64,000 nt of DNA, taken from Kyrpidia spormannii. GTDB taxonomy: Bacteria; Bacillota; Bacilli; Kyrpidiales; Kyrpidiaceae. The notes under the pieces were generated by a model. It was not told where the DNA came from. It saw only the letters and a program-made list of their open reading frames with translations, and did not search any database. Below are positions 45,323 through 55,212 of this stretch, in pieces. The stretch's first letter is position 1; every line of letters begins with the position of its first letter. The translations under genes were made by a program, and so were the position numbers. The stretch lies in contig NZ_CP024955.1 in the NCBI RefSeq assembly GCF_002804065.1, positions 2,790,001 through 2,854,000 on the forward strand. Reading direction: 5' to 3'.

Positions 45323-46567
45323 CTATCTCGTGCGATCCAGCCCGAGGACCGTGTCCAGCAGTACCTGGGCTCCCTTCACCAAATCCCCGTCCGCACTGAA
45401 TTCCTCTTCGCAGTGGCTCTTGCCTTCCCGACTGGGTACGAAAATCATCCCCGTTTCACAGACGCCGGCCAGGTGCTGGGCATCGTGACCGGCGCCGCTG
45501 GGCATCTCCAAAAATGTATACCCGCGCCGCAAACAGGATTCGCGGATCAGTTCCCGGATCCCAGACGCAAAAGGCGTGTACGGCGCCCAATGGAGGCGAC
45601 GAACCGCCTTCTCCACCCCCGCCCTTCGGCACAGGTCATCTCCCCAGGCAAACATTTGCTCCTCCGCCTTCCGCAGCCGTACCTCGTCCGCACTTCGCAA
45701 ATCCACGGTGAACGCGACTTTTCGGGGAATAACGTTCACCGCCCCGGGCTCCGCGGCAATCCGGCCGCACGTGACCAACAGGGCGCCCTCCGAAGACTCA
45801 GCCATTTCGTGGACGTAAGCGATCCACCGAGCCGCGGCGACCAATGGATCGCGCCGCCGGCTCGGGGGTGTGGTACCGGCATGGTTGGCCTCCCCCTCCA
45901 GGACCACTTCGTGCCAGGACTGGGCAACAATCCCTTGTACGATTCCAATGGTTTTGCCCGCCGCCTCAAGCACCGGCCCCTGCTCAATGTGCAGTTCGAC
46001 ATAACACAGCGGCCGGGAAATCCGGTTGCGCCGCTCACCCAGAAACCCGCTGGCCTGCAGCGCGTCGCCGAACGCGATCCCTTCCTGATCCCTCACCGCG
46101 TAGGCCTCTTCCACAGGCCATTTTCCCACGGCCACCGAAGAGCCCATCATGGCGGGCTGGAATCGGGCTCCCTCCTCATTCGTGAAAATCGCCAGACCCA
46201 ACGGATGCTCGGTCTCCACCCCGTGTTCATGGAGCACCCGCATCACCTCCAGGCCGGCCAGCACCCCGTAAGCTCCGTCGAATCGACCGCCAAAAGGCAC
46301 CGTATCCACGTGAGACCCGAATAGAATGGGCGGTCCCGGGTTGCGTCCCGGCCGCAAACCATAGAGGTTTCCCATATCATCCACGGAGACCGTCAGCCCG
46401 GCCTCTTCCATCCACTCCACCATCTGTTTACGGGCTCGAATGTCGTCGGGACTGAGGGCCAACCGGTGCACCCCGCCTCCCGCCGTGGCCCCGATGGACG
46501 CCAGATCCCGCACCGACGCCAGGAAGCGCTCCGATCTGACCAAGTACTCCTTTAACTGAATTTTCAT
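45323..46567 (-). CDS. M20 Zn-dependent amidohydrolase (N-carbamoyl-L-amino acid hydrolase/allantoate type)
   Basis: Binuclear zinc enzyme splitting ureido or carbamoyl groups from amino-acid-like substrates; 414 residues. Ligands visible: GSHVDTVPFGGRFDGAYG, FTNEEGARFQPAMMGS (the catalytic Glu pair), ELHIEQGPVLE, and GAGHDAQHL near the end, the pattern of HyuC/AllC proteins. ATG 46567 follows GAGGAAGGGGAC. Followed by the small ORF and amidase; the opp genes lie upstream, so imported N-acyl or N-carbamoyl compounds are plausible substrates (inference). 46568-46750 has no gene. Confidence 0.9.
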   Translation of the reverse strand: MKIQLKEYLVRSERFLASVRDLASIGATAGGGVHRLALSPDDIRARKQMVEWMEEAGLTVSVDDMGNLYGLRPGRNPGPPILFGSHVDTVPFGGRFDGAYGVLAGLEVMRVLHEHGVETEHPLGLAIFTNEEGARFQPAMMGSSVAVGKWPVEEAYAVRDQEGIAFGDALQASGFLGERRNRISRPLCYVELHIEQGPVLEAAGKTIGIVQGIVAQSWHEVVLEGEANHAGTTPPSRRRDPLVAAARWIAYVHEMAESSEGALLVTCGRIAAEPGAVNVIPRKVAFTVDLRSADEVRLRKAEEQMFAWGDDLCRRAGVEKAVRRLHWAPYTPFASGIRELIRESCLRRGYTFLEMPSGAGHDAQHLAGVCETGMIFVPSREGKSHCEEEFSADGDLVKGAQVLLDTVLGLDRTR

Positions 46568-46750
46568 GTCCCCTTCCTCCCCACAATCCATTCTTCGGGT
46601 TCCCGCCGTGAGGTCCGATCCTTCGAGTCGCGAAACGATGTCCCCAGGCCTTCGATCGGCGATTGATGGCCCCCTGGCGCCAAAAAGTCTACGATCCGCG
46701 ATCCCCCCGATACCGGCACAAGGCCACGTTCCCCGACCCGGAATCGCCCG

Positions 46751-47587
46751 CTATCCCCGGACACCGGCCGCCTCCCGATACACATGGCCCAGATCGCCAT
46801 CCACGGTGAGCACCGAACTGAGCAGCATCCGGCTGTACGGGTGGGTCGGTTGACGATACAACGATTCCGCCTCGGCCAATTCCACGATTTTCCCACGGTA
46901 CATCACCGCCACCCGGTGGCACAACTGGGCCACCACGTCCAGGTTGTGAGCGATGAACAAGTAGGTGAGCCCGTAGGTTTCTCGAAGTTCCACCAACAAC
47001 TGGACAATCTGCGCCCGCACGGACACATCCAGGGCGGAGACCGGCTCATCCAGCACCAACAACTCCGGTTCCACCGCCAACGCCCGGGCCAGAGCGGCCC
47101 GCTGGCGTTGGCCCCCCGACAGTTCGTGGGGGTACCGTTCACCGTGCCCCGGAGTCAGTCCCACCACCTCCAACAGGCGTGCCACCCGGGCCCGGGCTTC
47201 GCTCAGAGACACCCCCCGATGGTGGCGAACAAACGGTTCCAGAATCTGCCGATTGATGGGCAGGCGGGGATTGAACGCGGACCCCGAGTCCTGAAACACG
47301 ATTTGGATCACACGGCGATGGGTTCGCGCCCCCGCCCCATCCCAGGCCGGCTTTCCCCGAAAGACAATCTCCCCGCTGTCGGGCTGAAGCAGCCCTGCGA
47401 TCAGCCGTCCCAGGGTGCTCTTGCCCGATCCCGACTCGCCGATCAGTCCAAGGCTCTCCCCCGCTGCCACATCGAAACTGACCCCGTCCACCGCACGAAT
47501 TTCTGTCTTGTTTCTCCCCAGGCCGCCGACCCGAAAAGTCTTACACAGTGCACGCACCGTCAGGATGCTCTCTTCCGTGCGAGTCAT
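46751..47587 (-). CDS. Peptide ABC transporter ATPase (OppF/DppF-like)
   Basis: Second ATPase of a peptide/nickel-type importer, 278 residues. Walker [13 protein letters not shown]-loop FQDSGSAFNPR, signature LSGGQRQRAALARAL, Walker B LLVLDEPVSALD, H-loop IAHNLDVV. C-terminal oligopeptide tail is short. ATG 47587 overlaps the oppD stop (ATGA). End of the five-gene opp operon on the minus strand. Confidence 0.93.
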   Translation of the reverse strand: MTRTEESILTVRALCKTFRVGGLGRNKTEIRAVDGVSFDVAAGESLGLIGESGSGKSTLGRLIAGLLQPDSGEIVFRGKPAWDGAGARTHRRVIQIVFQDSGSAFNPRLPINRQILEPFVRHHRGVSLSEARARVARLLEVVGLTPGHGERYPHELSGGQRQRAALARALAVEPELLVLDEPVSALDVSVRAQIVQLLVELRETYGLTYLFIAHNLDVVAQLCHRVAVMYRGKIVELAEAESLYRQPTHPYSRMLLSSVLTVDGDLGHVYREAAGVRG

Positions 47588-48582
47588 GCTTCTTCCCTCC
47601 GTTTCCAGCATTTTACATGATGGTGAGCAGATACCTCGATCATCGGGGGCGACATGCGCTTGCACCGCCATCCCGATTCAGGACATGCGGAAAGGTAAGG
47701 ACACCCGGTCATACTCGAGGATTCCGATCGGGCCGGCCGCCTCGTCTCGCCGGCCGCCGGACGGGGCTCGCCGCGAAACACCCAGGACAAATCGGGAACG
47801 CTGCCGAGCAGTGCCCGGGTGTAGGGGTGGCTCGGCCGATGGATCACCTCCGCCACGTCGCCTTCCTCCACGATCTCCCCCTTATACATGACCCCCACCC
47901 GCCGGGCCACCCGGGCCACCACCCCAAAATCATGGGTGATGAGCAGAATGGCGGTTCCGAGGCGCCGATTGATCTCTTGAAACAGATCCAGCACCTGAAG
48001 TTGGACGGTGGGATCCAACGCCGAGGTGGGCTCATCGGCAATGAGCAGTCTCGGATTCCCGGCCAGAGCCATGGCGATCACCACGCGCTGGCGAAGACCC
48101 CCGCTCAATTGGTGAGGGTACGCCCGACACACGGCCTCCGGATCGGAAATGCCCACTTGGGTGAGCAACATGTGAATCCGCTGCTGCGCTTCCTCCCCCC
48201 GCAGCCCATATTTTTTCAACACTTCGGTCAACTGTGTGCCGACGAGGTAACAAGGGTCCAGCACAGTCATGGCACTTTGAAAGACCATGGCGATACCTCC
48301 GCCGCGAATTGTCCGCATCTGTTTTTCGGACAGGCGCAACAGATCGGTGCCCTCGAACACCACCTTGCCGAAATGTCCATCCAGCAATCGGCGGGGGACC
48401 ATCCGGATGACCGACTGAACCGTCATGGATTTTCCCGAACCCGATTCGCCCACCAGGGCGTAGATCTCCCCGGGATGCAGCGTTATCGATACCTCGCGGA
48501 CCACCGAAACCGACCCTTGGGGCGTGCGGATCCGGGTCGTGAGATTCCGAACATCAAGCAGCGCACCTCCCATCCCGGTCAC
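47584..48582 (-). CDS. Peptide ABC transporter ATPase (OppD/DppD-like)
   Basis: First ATPase, 332 residues. Walker [11 protein letters not shown], signature [17 protein letters not shown], Walker [14 protein letters not shown]-loop LITHDFGVV. The C-terminal domain has the [14 protein letters not shown] Cys set, typical of DppD/OppD Fe-S tails. I take GTG 48582, which overlaps the oppC stop (GTGA) and follows GAGGTTGGAGC; ATG 48573 is the alternative. Couples ATP hydrolysis to uptake of the ligand bound by the lipoprotein at 50.5-52.2 kb. Confidence 0.93.
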   Translation of the reverse strand: MTGMGGALLDVRNLTTRIRTPQGSVSVVREVSITLHPGEIYALVGESGSGKSMTVQSVIRMVPRRLLDGHFGKVVFEGTDLLRLSEKQMRTIRGGGIAMVFQSAMTVLDPCYLVGTQLTEVLKKYGLRGEEAQQRIHMLLTQVGISDPEAVCRAYPHQLSGGLRQRVVIAMALAGNPRLLIADEPTSALDPTVQLQVLDLFQEINRRLGTAILLITHDFGVVARVARRVGVMYKGEIVEEGDVAEVIHRPSHPYTRALLGSVPDLSWVFRGEPRPAAGETRRPARSESSSMTGCPYLSACPESGWRCKRMSPPMIEVSAHHHVKCWKRREEA

Positions 48583-49499
48583 GCTCCAACCTCCTCTCGA
48601 ACCGAGGCTTCCGAGGGCGCCGAATCGCCGCGGCGGCGCTTCACGACCAGCGACCGCTGACGGGGATCCAACGCGTCTCTCAGCCCATCTCCCACAAAGC
48701 TGAACGCCAGGGAAACCAACAGGATCGCCAACCCGGGAAACAAGGTGAGAAACGGATCCCCCTGCATGAGCAAAGTGCTGCCCTCCGACGCCATGCGGCC
48801 CCAGTCGGCGGCGGGCGGTTGGACTCCGAGCCCGATGAAACTGAGCCCCGCCGCCGTCACCACCGACACACCAGTCAAAGTGGCGGCATAGACCAATAAG
48901 GACGGAAACACATTGGGCAGCAGGTGGCGAAACATGATCTCCCAGGGCCGGGCGCCCAGGGCCGCCGCCGATTCCACGTACTCTTTGCGTTTCTCCTGCA
49001 GCGTATCCGTGTACACCACCCGCATCATGTAGGGAATCCGCACCACCGTCATCGCGATCATCACATTCAGAAGCCCCGGCCCCAGGACCGCGGCGACGGC
49101 AATGGCCAGGAGCACTGCGGGAAAGGCGAAGAAAACGTCCACCAACCGCATCAGCAGGGTCCCGACCCATCCGCCTGCATACCCGGCCACAATGCCCAGC
49201 ACCAGGCTCACCGCCGCCGCCGCGACCACCGGAACCACAGCCGCCAGCAGGGACGTCCGGGATCCCCAGATCAGCCGACTGAGGATGTCTCGGCCCTGGT
49301 CATCGAGGCCGAGCACGTGGCCCGGCGTCCCGGGCGGCGCCAACCGGTGGGCGCCGTCTCCCACCAACGGGTCGTAGGGAGAGATCCAGGGTGCACCCAG
49401 GGCCGCCGCCACGGTGATCACCAACACCCCGAGGCCGAACATCGCTGCCGGGTCGCGTATAAATGCCGCCGCCGCTCGCCGCAGCTCGCCGGTTTTCAT
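48579..49499 (-). CDS. Peptide ABC transporter permease (OppC/DppC-like)
   Basis: 306-residue inner-membrane permease with an N-terminal TM (GLGVLVITVAAALGAPWI), GLDDQGRDILSRLIWGSRTS typical of OppC, and the coupling-helix region EYVESAAALGARPWEIMFRH with the EAA loop. Forms a heterodimer with the OppB-like protein. Start ATG 49499 follows GGGGGTGAAGCG. Confidence 0.93.
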   Translation of the reverse strand: MKTGELRRAAAAFIRDPAAMFGLGVLVITVAAALGAPWISPYDPLVGDGAHRLAPPGTPGHVLGLDDQGRDILSRLIWGSRTSLLAAVVPVVAAAAVSLVLGIVAGYAGGWVGTLLMRLVDVFFAFPAVLLAIAVAAVLGPGLLNVMIAMTVVRIPYMMRVVYTDTLQEKRKEYVESAAALGARPWEIMFRHLLPNVFPSLLVYAATLTGVSVVTAAGLSFIGLGVQPPAADWGRMASEGSTLLMQGDPFLTLFPGLAILLVSLAFSFVGDGLRDALDPRQRSLVVKRRRGDSAPSEASVREEVGA

Positions 49500-49544
49500 C
49501 GCTTCACCCCCGTTTTCCGAACGCGTTTTGCATGCCGCCCCGGC

Positions 49545-50501
49545 TTACGACACGGCGGTGCGCTGTCTGGGATTCAACATGATGTTGGCGGTGTCCACTG
49601 CAAAATTGATCAATACCACCATCACGGCGATCACAAAGATCCCCGCTTGCACCATGGGATAGTCCTTGGCCGAAATCGCCGTATACATCTGTCGACCCAA
49701 CCCCGGCCAGTTGAACACCACTTCGCTAAAAAGGGACCCGCCGATGAGGTAACCGACCTGCAGGCCGATCATGTTCAGAATCGGAGGCAGAGCGTTGCGC
49801 AGTACGTGACGCACGGTCAGCGACCATCCTTCGATACCCAAAGACCGGTAGTACCGCACAAAATCCTGCTCGAGAATGTCCGCCACCACACTCCGGGTGA
49901 GTCTGGCGATCACCGCGGTGGAAACCAGCGCCGTGGCCACCGCCGGCAGCACCAGGTGAACCAGCAGATCGCCGATCCCCCCGGAACTGCGAAGATCGTG
50001 CATCCCGCCGGTGGGCAGCCATCCGAGCTGAATGGCGAACACCCACATGAGCAGCAGTCCGACCCAAAACACCGGCATGCTGGCCGCCACCTGGGCCGCC
50101 GCCATGGTGATCCGGTCAAACCAGGACCGGGATCTGAGCCCCGCCAAGGTCCCCAGGGACACACCCACAACCACACAGAAAACGAGGCTGGCCCCGGCCA
50201 GGATGAGCGTGTTCGCCAACTTGGGAAAGAGCAGTTCGGAGATCGGCACGTGCAACGAATAGGACATCCCCCAGCGCCCGCTCAGCAGATTTCCCAGCCA
50301 CCGCAGATACTGTTCATACAGCGGGCGATCCAGGGCCAATTGGCTCCGCAGAGCGGCGACGGCCTCGGGCGTGGCTTCGGAACCCAGGATCGTTTGCACC
50401 GGGTCCCCGGGGATCAGGTGCATCAAGAGAAAACAGATCACCGTCACCCCAAACAGCACCGGCGGAACCGACAGAAATCGAATAAGCAGATAGCGCCGCA
50501 C
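49545..50501 (-). CDS. Peptide ABC transporter permease (OppB/DppB-like)
   Basis: 318-residue permease: N-terminal MRRYLLIRFLSVPPVLFGVT, HLIPGDPVQTILG, LDRPLYEQYLRWLGNLLSG, and EAA loop YYRSLGIEGWSLTVRHVLRNA; six TM helices. The GTG start 50501 has GGAGG 8 nt upstream; upstream in-frame sequence belongs to the binding-protein end. 34 nt after the binding-protein stop. Confidence 0.93.
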   Translation of the reverse strand: MRRYLLIRFLSVPPVLFGVTVICFLLMHLIPGDPVQTILGSEATPEAVAALRSQLALDRPLYEQYLRWLGNLLSGRWGMSYSLHVPISELLFPKLANTLILAGASLVFCVVVGVSLGTLAGLRSRSWFDRITMAAAQVAASMPVFWVGLLLMWVFAIQLGWLPTGGMHDLRSSGGIGDLLVHLVLPAVATALVSTAVIARLTRSVVADILEQDFVRYYRSLGIEGWSLTVRHVLRNALPPILNMIGLQVGYLIGGSLFSEVVFNWPGLGRQMYTAISAKDYPMVQAGIFVIAVMVVLINFAVDTANIMLNPRQRTAVS

Positions 50502-50535
50502 CTCACCCACCTCCCGTTCCCATTCCCCATGCGGG

Positions 50536-52194
50536 TTATTTGGTGAGCCACACGGTTGACAAATTGTACCATTCCTCGGCCGGAACGATGAATCCGTGCA
50601 CCTGAGGCGCCAGGACATAAGGCGCCGTATCGTTCACAATCGGGGCAAAGGCGGCATCTTCCATCACAATTTTTTCGGCCTGTTTCCAAAGCGCGACCGA
50701 CTCCTCCTGGGTACGGGCCGTGGCCGCCCGGTCCATGACGTCATCCAGTTGCGGATTCACGTACTGGCCGGAGTTGAACCCGCCCGGTGCCTTAAATTTC
50801 GAGTGGGCGATCATGGCCAGAAAATACGGCGTGGTGCGTCCGGAGGACATCTGGTTCATGCCCACCTCGGGCGGCATGCCGTTCGTGTACCCGCTGAGAT
50901 AGCTGATCCACTCCCGGGTGTCGAGCTTCACGCGAATGCCCACTGCAGCGAGATTGCGCTGGATCCACTCGGCCATGGGCACAGGCAACAATTGGCCGGA
51001 GCCGTCCACCGATGTCATGAGGGTTGTTTCGAATCCATTGGGATACCCGGCCTTGGCGAGCAGTTGCTTCGCCTTCTCGGGATCGTACAGGTACCATTTC
51101 TTCGAGGGATCGTACGCGATATTGGCCGGCGACTGAATCGTGTAGGCGGGCTGCACCGTCCCTTTCAAGAGATCTTTGGCCAAGCCCTCGCGGTCAATGG
51201 CGTAGTTAATCGCCTGACGCACGTCCTTCGATTTCATGTATTGATTTTGAAAATTGAACGCCAGGTACCACACGTGGGGCGGACGGCCGGACACCACCTG
51301 AAATCCTTGGGACTTGAGTTTGTCCAGGGCGTCCGGCGGCGGTACGGCGATGATGTCCACCTCGTGGTTCTGCAGGGCCAGGACGCGGGAGGCCGGATCC
51401 GGCAACGGGCGGAAAATCACCTTGTCGAGATAAGGTTTCGGCCCCCAGTAGTTGTCGTTGCGCACCAAGGTGATGCTCTGGCCCCGGACACGGCTGTCGA
51501 AACGGAACGGACCCGTCCCCACCGGATGGTCGCCCAGGCCGTCATTGCCGTATTTTTGAATCGCCGCCGGGCTCACAATCTGGAGCGAATTGATCTGGGC
51601 CAGCACCCGCAGAAAATCCGGGAACGGTTTTTTCAAGCGGATCTCCACGGTGGAGGGGTCAATCTCCTTGGCGGACTCGTAGTACAACCAGGTTCGAAAA
51701 GTCTTCGACGCGCCGATCTTGTCGTAGTACTGGAACGACTTGTCCGTTAAGCGGCGAATGTTGAAGATCACCGCCGAGGCGTCAAAGGGCGTTCCATCAT
51801 GAAAGGTGACGTTTTTGCGCAGGGTGAAGGTATATACCAAACCATCGTCGGACACTTTCCACGATGTCGCCAGAGCCGGCACCAAGTCTGGAACGGAGCG
51901 GACGTCGGACGGTTTCGATAAATCTTCCGCCACCAACGGTTCATAAATTTGGTTGTTGATTCGCATGGTCACCCATCCCACCCCGCGGTGGGGATCCAAC
52001 TGGTCCGCTTCGGACTCCATGCCGATAATCAGCGCACCTCCCGACACCGGAGTCCCTTGACCCGTTTCGGCCGGGGCATTGGCTCCTTTGGACGCGCAGC
52101 CGGATACCGCCACCGCAATCAGCATCAAAACGCCCAGAATCACCGTCACATTTTTCCGACCGGCGAGCCGGTGAAAGGCCCCGGATGTGAACAC
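50536..52194 (-). CDS. Peptide-type ABC transporter substrate-binding lipoprotein (SBP_bac_5)
   Basis: 552-residue lipoprotein that captures peptides or similar ligands outside the membrane. Signal helix VILGVLMLIAVAVSG then lipidated Cys; SBP_bac_5 features SGGALIIGMESEADQLDPHR, DGLVYTFTLRKNVTFHDGTP, PVGTGPFRF and LAFNFQNQYMKSKDVRQAIN. GTG 52194 is preferred over ATG 52212 because GGAGGTGGG is 7 nt before it. First gene of the operon; a TTGACA at 52268-52273 (minus) lies upstream with TATTAA 20 nt downstream. Ligand unknown; the amidases downstream suggest an amide or N-substituted amino acid. Confidence 0.93.
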   Translation of the reverse strand: MFTSGAFHRLAGRKNVTVILGVLMLIAVAVSGCASKGANAPAETGQGTPVSGGALIIGMESEADQLDPHRGVGWVTMRINNQIYEPLVAEDLSKPSDVRSVPDLVPALATSWKVSDDGLVYTFTLRKNVTFHDGTPFDASAVIFNIRRLTDKSFQYYDKIGASKTFRTWLYYESAKEIDPSTVEIRLKKPFPDFLRVLAQINSLQIVSPAAIQKYGNDGLGDHPVGTGPFRFDSRVRGQSITLVRNDNYWGPKPYLDKVIFRPLPDPASRVLALQNHEVDIIAVPPPDALDKLKSQGFQVVSGRPPHVWYLAFNFQNQYMKSKDVRQAINYAIDREGLAKDLLKGTVQPAYTIQSPANIAYDPSKKWYLYDPEKAKQLLAKAGYPNGFETTLMTSVDGSGQLLPVPMAEWIQRNLAAVGIRVKLDTREWISYLSGYTNGMPPEVGMNQMSSGRTTPYFLAMIAHSKFKAPGGFNSGQYVNPQLDDVMDRAATARTQEESVALWKQAEKIVMEDAAFAPIVNDTAPYVLAPQVHGFIVPAEEWYNLSTVWLTK

Positions 52195-52614
52195 GTGGAT
52201 ACCCACCTCCATGTCCCTCGTGTATGTATCTTTTTCTTACTTTAATAGTGCGACTATATGACATGATTGTCAAGGCCAAATAGAGAAAACCGGTTATTTT
52301 GGCTTAGAAACAGGGGGCATTGCGTAAGGCATGTTAGGTTTTATACCATATACATATTTCCTCAGGTGAACGGCGATACCTGGTTTCCTGCCTCGCGATA
52401 GTGGGGATGGGCAGGTGGTATATGGTCACCAAATCCGTCAGTTCCGGGGCAATAAACGCCACTCTTCCTTTTCGGGTCACAAGATATTTTTCGAGTAATC
52501 GAAAAAGAGTATAATGAATCAGTGGGATAAGCCATAAAAGTAGCCAAGCCTATCACCCGAAAAGTCGAGGTAGCGGATCACTTGTCCATTCACACCTGCG
52601 AGGGGGAGGATGCG
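52195..52614. promoter_or_regulatory. Divergent control region, opp-like operon and acyl-CoA synthetase gene
   Basis: 420 bp without a gene. Minus-strand TTGACA (52268-52273) and TATTAA (52242-52247) are separated by 20 nt, longer than ideal. An imperfect palindrome GCCAAAT...ATTTTGGC lies at about 52275-52303 next to it. On the plus strand TATAAT sits at 52510-52515, about 100 nt before the synthetase start. Both promoters are tentative. Confidence 0.45.
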
Positions 52615-53240
52615 ATGGAAACCTATACCTATGACGTGCGGATGTTCAAGGAGACCTTTGAGTACGGGTTCACGTACATCAACGGCTTCATGCGAAACGT
52701 GCACCGGTTCGCCCATCGTCCAGCTGTGACTTGCCCGCTTCGCAACCGGACGTGGACGTATGCCGAACTCAATCGAGAAGTGAATCGGCTTGCCCACGCG
52801 CTTTTGGGTGACGAGATTGGCAAGAATGACGTGGTCATGTACCAACTGCTCAACTCCTTTGAGTTCGTGTTGAGCTATTTGGCACCTCAAAAAATCGGGG
52901 CCATTAACTGCCCGATCAACTATCGCCTCTCGCCTGGGGAAACGGCGTTTATCATTGACGACAGCCAGCCGGCGGTGTTCATATACGGTGCGGAGATCCG
53001 GGAAACGGCGGAGCAAGCGTTGGCACTGGCTCGGCACAAACCGAAACGGATCGTGATGGTCGACCTGAACGGCGATCAGCAAGCGCCGGAAGCTCACGTT
53101 CCGTTCGCCGAGTATGTCAACAATCAGCCGGAGGACAATCCGCCCATCGAGCGCCCGTCCCACATCTACGATGAAACCACCCGCCTTTATACCTCCGGGA
53201 CCACGGGCACCCCCAAGGGGGTGATCAACAGCCTGGAAGT
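52615..53240 (+). pseudogene. Acyl-CoA synthetase (AMP-ligase) 5' part, interrupted by IS607-type element
   Basis: Encodes about 208 residues of an AMP-forming ligase: RNRTWTYAELNREVNRLAHA, GAINCPINYRLSPGE, and the ATP-binding loop YTSGTTGTPKGVIN. Then the frame enters the element (EVCKHL-stop). The rest of the gene resumes at 55211. ATG 52615 follows GGGGGAGGATGCG. The downstream part also lacks its end, so the gene is dead even without the insertion. Confidence 0.9.
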
Positions 53241-53288
53241 TTGTAAACATCTATAGACGAACATATATTTCTGTTATACAATCGTCTC

Positions 53289-53867
53289 ATGAAACTATCC
53301 GATTGGGCTAGGCAACAAGGAATCTCCTACATGACCGCTTGGCGTTGGTGGAAGGACGGCAAGCTGCCTGTACCCGCCCGTCAGACCGAATCCGGCACGA
53401 TCCTGGTGGATGTCCCCCCGAGCCGTAAAGGCGGCCGGACGGTTGTGTATGCCCGGGTGTCCTCTCACGACCAGAGGAGTGACTTGGACAGGCAAGTGTC
53501 TCGAATCACCCAGTGGGCAACCGAGCGAGATCTCGTCGTGGACGAGGTGGTAACGGAGGTCGGATCGGGGATAAACGGGAAACGTCCAAAGCTCCGGCGT
53601 ATTTTGGCGGATGCGCGGGTGACGACCATCATTGTGGAACACCGGGACCGACTGGCGAGGTTTGGCGTGGAGTACCTGGAATCTGCACTGGCTGCTCAGG
53701 GCCGTCACATCGTGGCGGTGGATTCCGGGGAGACCCGCGCCGATCTGGTCCGGGACATGATCGAGGTCTTGACATCGTTCTGCGCCCGATTGTACGGCCG
53801 ACTGGGAGCACGGAATCGGGCTTTGCGGGCTGTGACCGCCGCAAAAAAGGATGGGAAGGAATCATGA
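53289..53867 (+). CDS. tnpA: IS607-family serine recombinase (TnpA)
   Basis: 192-residue transposase: N-terminal MerR-like helix-turn-helix (LSDWARQQGISYMTAWRWWK) and a small serine-recombinase domain with nucleophile S58 in VVYARVSSHDQ and the RxxR motif in EHRDRLARFG. Works through a circular intermediate with a 2-bp core. ATG 53289 with TATACA 20 nt upstream. Stop overlaps the tnpB start (ATGA). Intact. Confidence 0.93.
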   Translation: MKLSDWARQQGISYMTAWRWWKDGKLPVPARQTESGTILVDVPPSRKGGRTVVYARVSSHDQRSDLDRQVSRITQWATERDLVVDEVVTEVGSGINGKRPKLRRILADARVTTIIVEHRDRLARFGVEYLESALAAQGRHIVAVDSGETRADLVRDMIEVLTSFCARLYGRLGARNRALRAVTAAKKDGKES

Positions 53868-55129
53868 AGACGCTTCAGGCGTACCGCTTTGCACTCGATC
53901 CTTCGCCGCATCAGGAGAGGATGTTGGCTTCCCACAGCGGAGCCCGGCGGTTTGCCTTTAACTGGGGGCTGGCATTGGTAAAAGAGCGATTGGAGGCCAG
54001 AGGACGAGGCGAAGACGTCGAAGTGCCGTGGACCCTTGCCGCCCTTCGGAGGGAGTGGAACCGGCAGAAGGAACAAGTCGCCCCGTGGTGGCGGGAGAAT
54101 TCCAAGGAAGCGTACTCGGCGGGGCTGGACGGCCTGGCCCGGGGGCTGAAGGCGTTTTTCGACAGCCGGTCTGGGAAGCGGAAGGGGCGTCGGGTGGGGT
54201 TTCCGAAGTTCCGGAAGAAGGGCCGGGGTCGGGAATCGGTGCGGTTCACGACGGGAGCGATCCGGGTGGACGACAAAAGCCACGTCGTTTTGCCCCGGAT
54301 CGGGCGGGTGAGAACGCACGAGATGACCACGGCGCTCTTGGAGCGGGTGCAAAGTGACCGGGCGCGGATTCTGTCGGCGACTGTCTCCCGGGAAGGCGGG
54401 CGGTGGTTTGTGAGTTTCACCTGCGAAGTGGAGCGGGACGCCGGGCGGCCGAAGCGCCCCCGGGACGTGGTGGGAGTGGACGCCGGGCTGAAACACCTGG
54501 CGGTCCTGTCCACGGGGGAGAAGGTGCCGAACCCGCGACCCTTGCGCAAGGCATTGCGAAAGATCGCGCGGTTGAACCGGGAGTTGGCCCGGCGAAAACG
54601 CAGAAGCCGACACTGGGAGGATACCCGTCGGCGGCTGAACCGGGCCCACGCGAGGGTGGCGAGAATTCGCTTGGACGCCATGCACAAGCTGACTCACCGG
54701 CTGGCGACCACGTTTGGCACCGTCGTGGTGGAAGACCTGAATGTGGCTGGGATGGGGCGGAACCGGCGATTGTCCCGGGCGATCTACGACGCGGGGCTGG
54801 CGGAGTTGAGACGGCAGTTGCGGTATAAATGCGAGTGGTACGGGTCCCGTCTCGTCCAGGCCCCCAGGATGTATCCCAGTTCCAAGACCTGCTCCAGGTG
54901 CGGGGCGATCAAGGAAGTCCTTCCGCTTTGGGAGCGGGTGTATCGGTGTGAAGAGTGCGGGACGGTGATGGACCGGGACGAGAATGCGGCGCGGAATCTG
55001 GCGGCTCTTGCGGCCGCCGTCGCCGGGAGTGGACCGGAGACGAAAAACGCCCGTCGAGAGGATGTAAGACCCGACTTGACCGGGCGGTCTTCGATGAAAC
55101 GGGAAGCCGGCACCGGGCAACCGGGTTAG
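53864..55129 (+). CDS. tnpB: TnpB RNA-guided nuclease of IS607-type element
   Basis: 421 residues. RuvC acids: D in VVGVDAGLKHLAVLSTG, E in VVVEDLNVAGMG, D in MDRDENAARNL; zinc ribbon SKTCSRCGAIKE and YRCEECG. N-terminal KTLQAYRFALDPSPHQERML is the usual TnpB front. ATG 53864 overlaps tnpA by 4 nt. The last 40 residues past the RuvC III motif are basic and low complexity, where an omega RNA is usually encoded. Appears active. Confidence 0.93.
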   Translation: MKTLQAYRFALDPSPHQERMLASHSGARRFAFNWGLALVKERLEARGRGEDVEVPWTLAALRREWNRQKEQVAPWWRENSKEAYSAGLDGLARGLKAFFDSRSGKRKGRRVGFPKFRKKGRGRESVRFTTGAIRVDDKSHVVLPRIGRVRTHEMTTALLERVQSDRARILSATVSREGGRWFVSFTCEVERDAGRPKRPRDVVGVDAGLKHLAVLSTGEKVPNPRPLRKALRKIARLNRELARRKRRSRHWEDTRRRLNRAHARVARIRLDAMHKLTHRLATTFGTVVVEDLNVAGMGRNRRLSRAIYDAGLAELRRQLRYKCEWYGSRLVQAPRMYPSSKTCSRCGAIKEVLPLWERVYRCEECGTVMDRDENAARNLAALAAAVAGSGPETKNARREDVRPDLTGRSSMKREAGTGQPG

Positions 55130-55212
55130 ACCGGCGCCCCTGCCCCGCAAGGGACGGGTACTTGAAACAGATGTATATGTTTCAAGTAACGGTACCGCTG
55201 AACAACATACGT
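55080..55212 (+). ncRNA. Predicted omega/reRNA at the right end of the IS607-type element
   Basis: Covers the tnpB 3' end, the GC-rich GCCCCTGCCCCGCAAGGGAC hairpin and the palindrome AAACAGATGTATATGTTT up to the right boundary at about 55211. By family analogy the guide would be the acyl-CoA synthetase DNA immediately after 55212. Limits inferred. Confidence 0.35.

Larger units (their letters stand above)
53241..55212 (+). mobile_element. IS607-type element (serine transposase plus TnpB)
   Basis: 1972-bp unit including one of the GT copies, containing overlapping tnpA (serine recombinase) and tnpB. Its limits come from the interrupted gene: ...CTGGAAGT at the left (53233-53240) and GTCCTCTCC at the right (55211-55219); joining them at the shared GT restores LEVLSAHD in frame. 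No inverted repeats and no longer duplication, as expected for IS607. The right end has AAACAGATGTATATGTTTC, a small palindrome after tnpB. Confidence 0.85.

Noticed and set aside
48924-50546. Plus-strand frame of about 540 codons opposite the opp permeases
   Set aside because: Antisense of two clear permease genes; His/Gln/Arg-rich translation typical of shadow frames.
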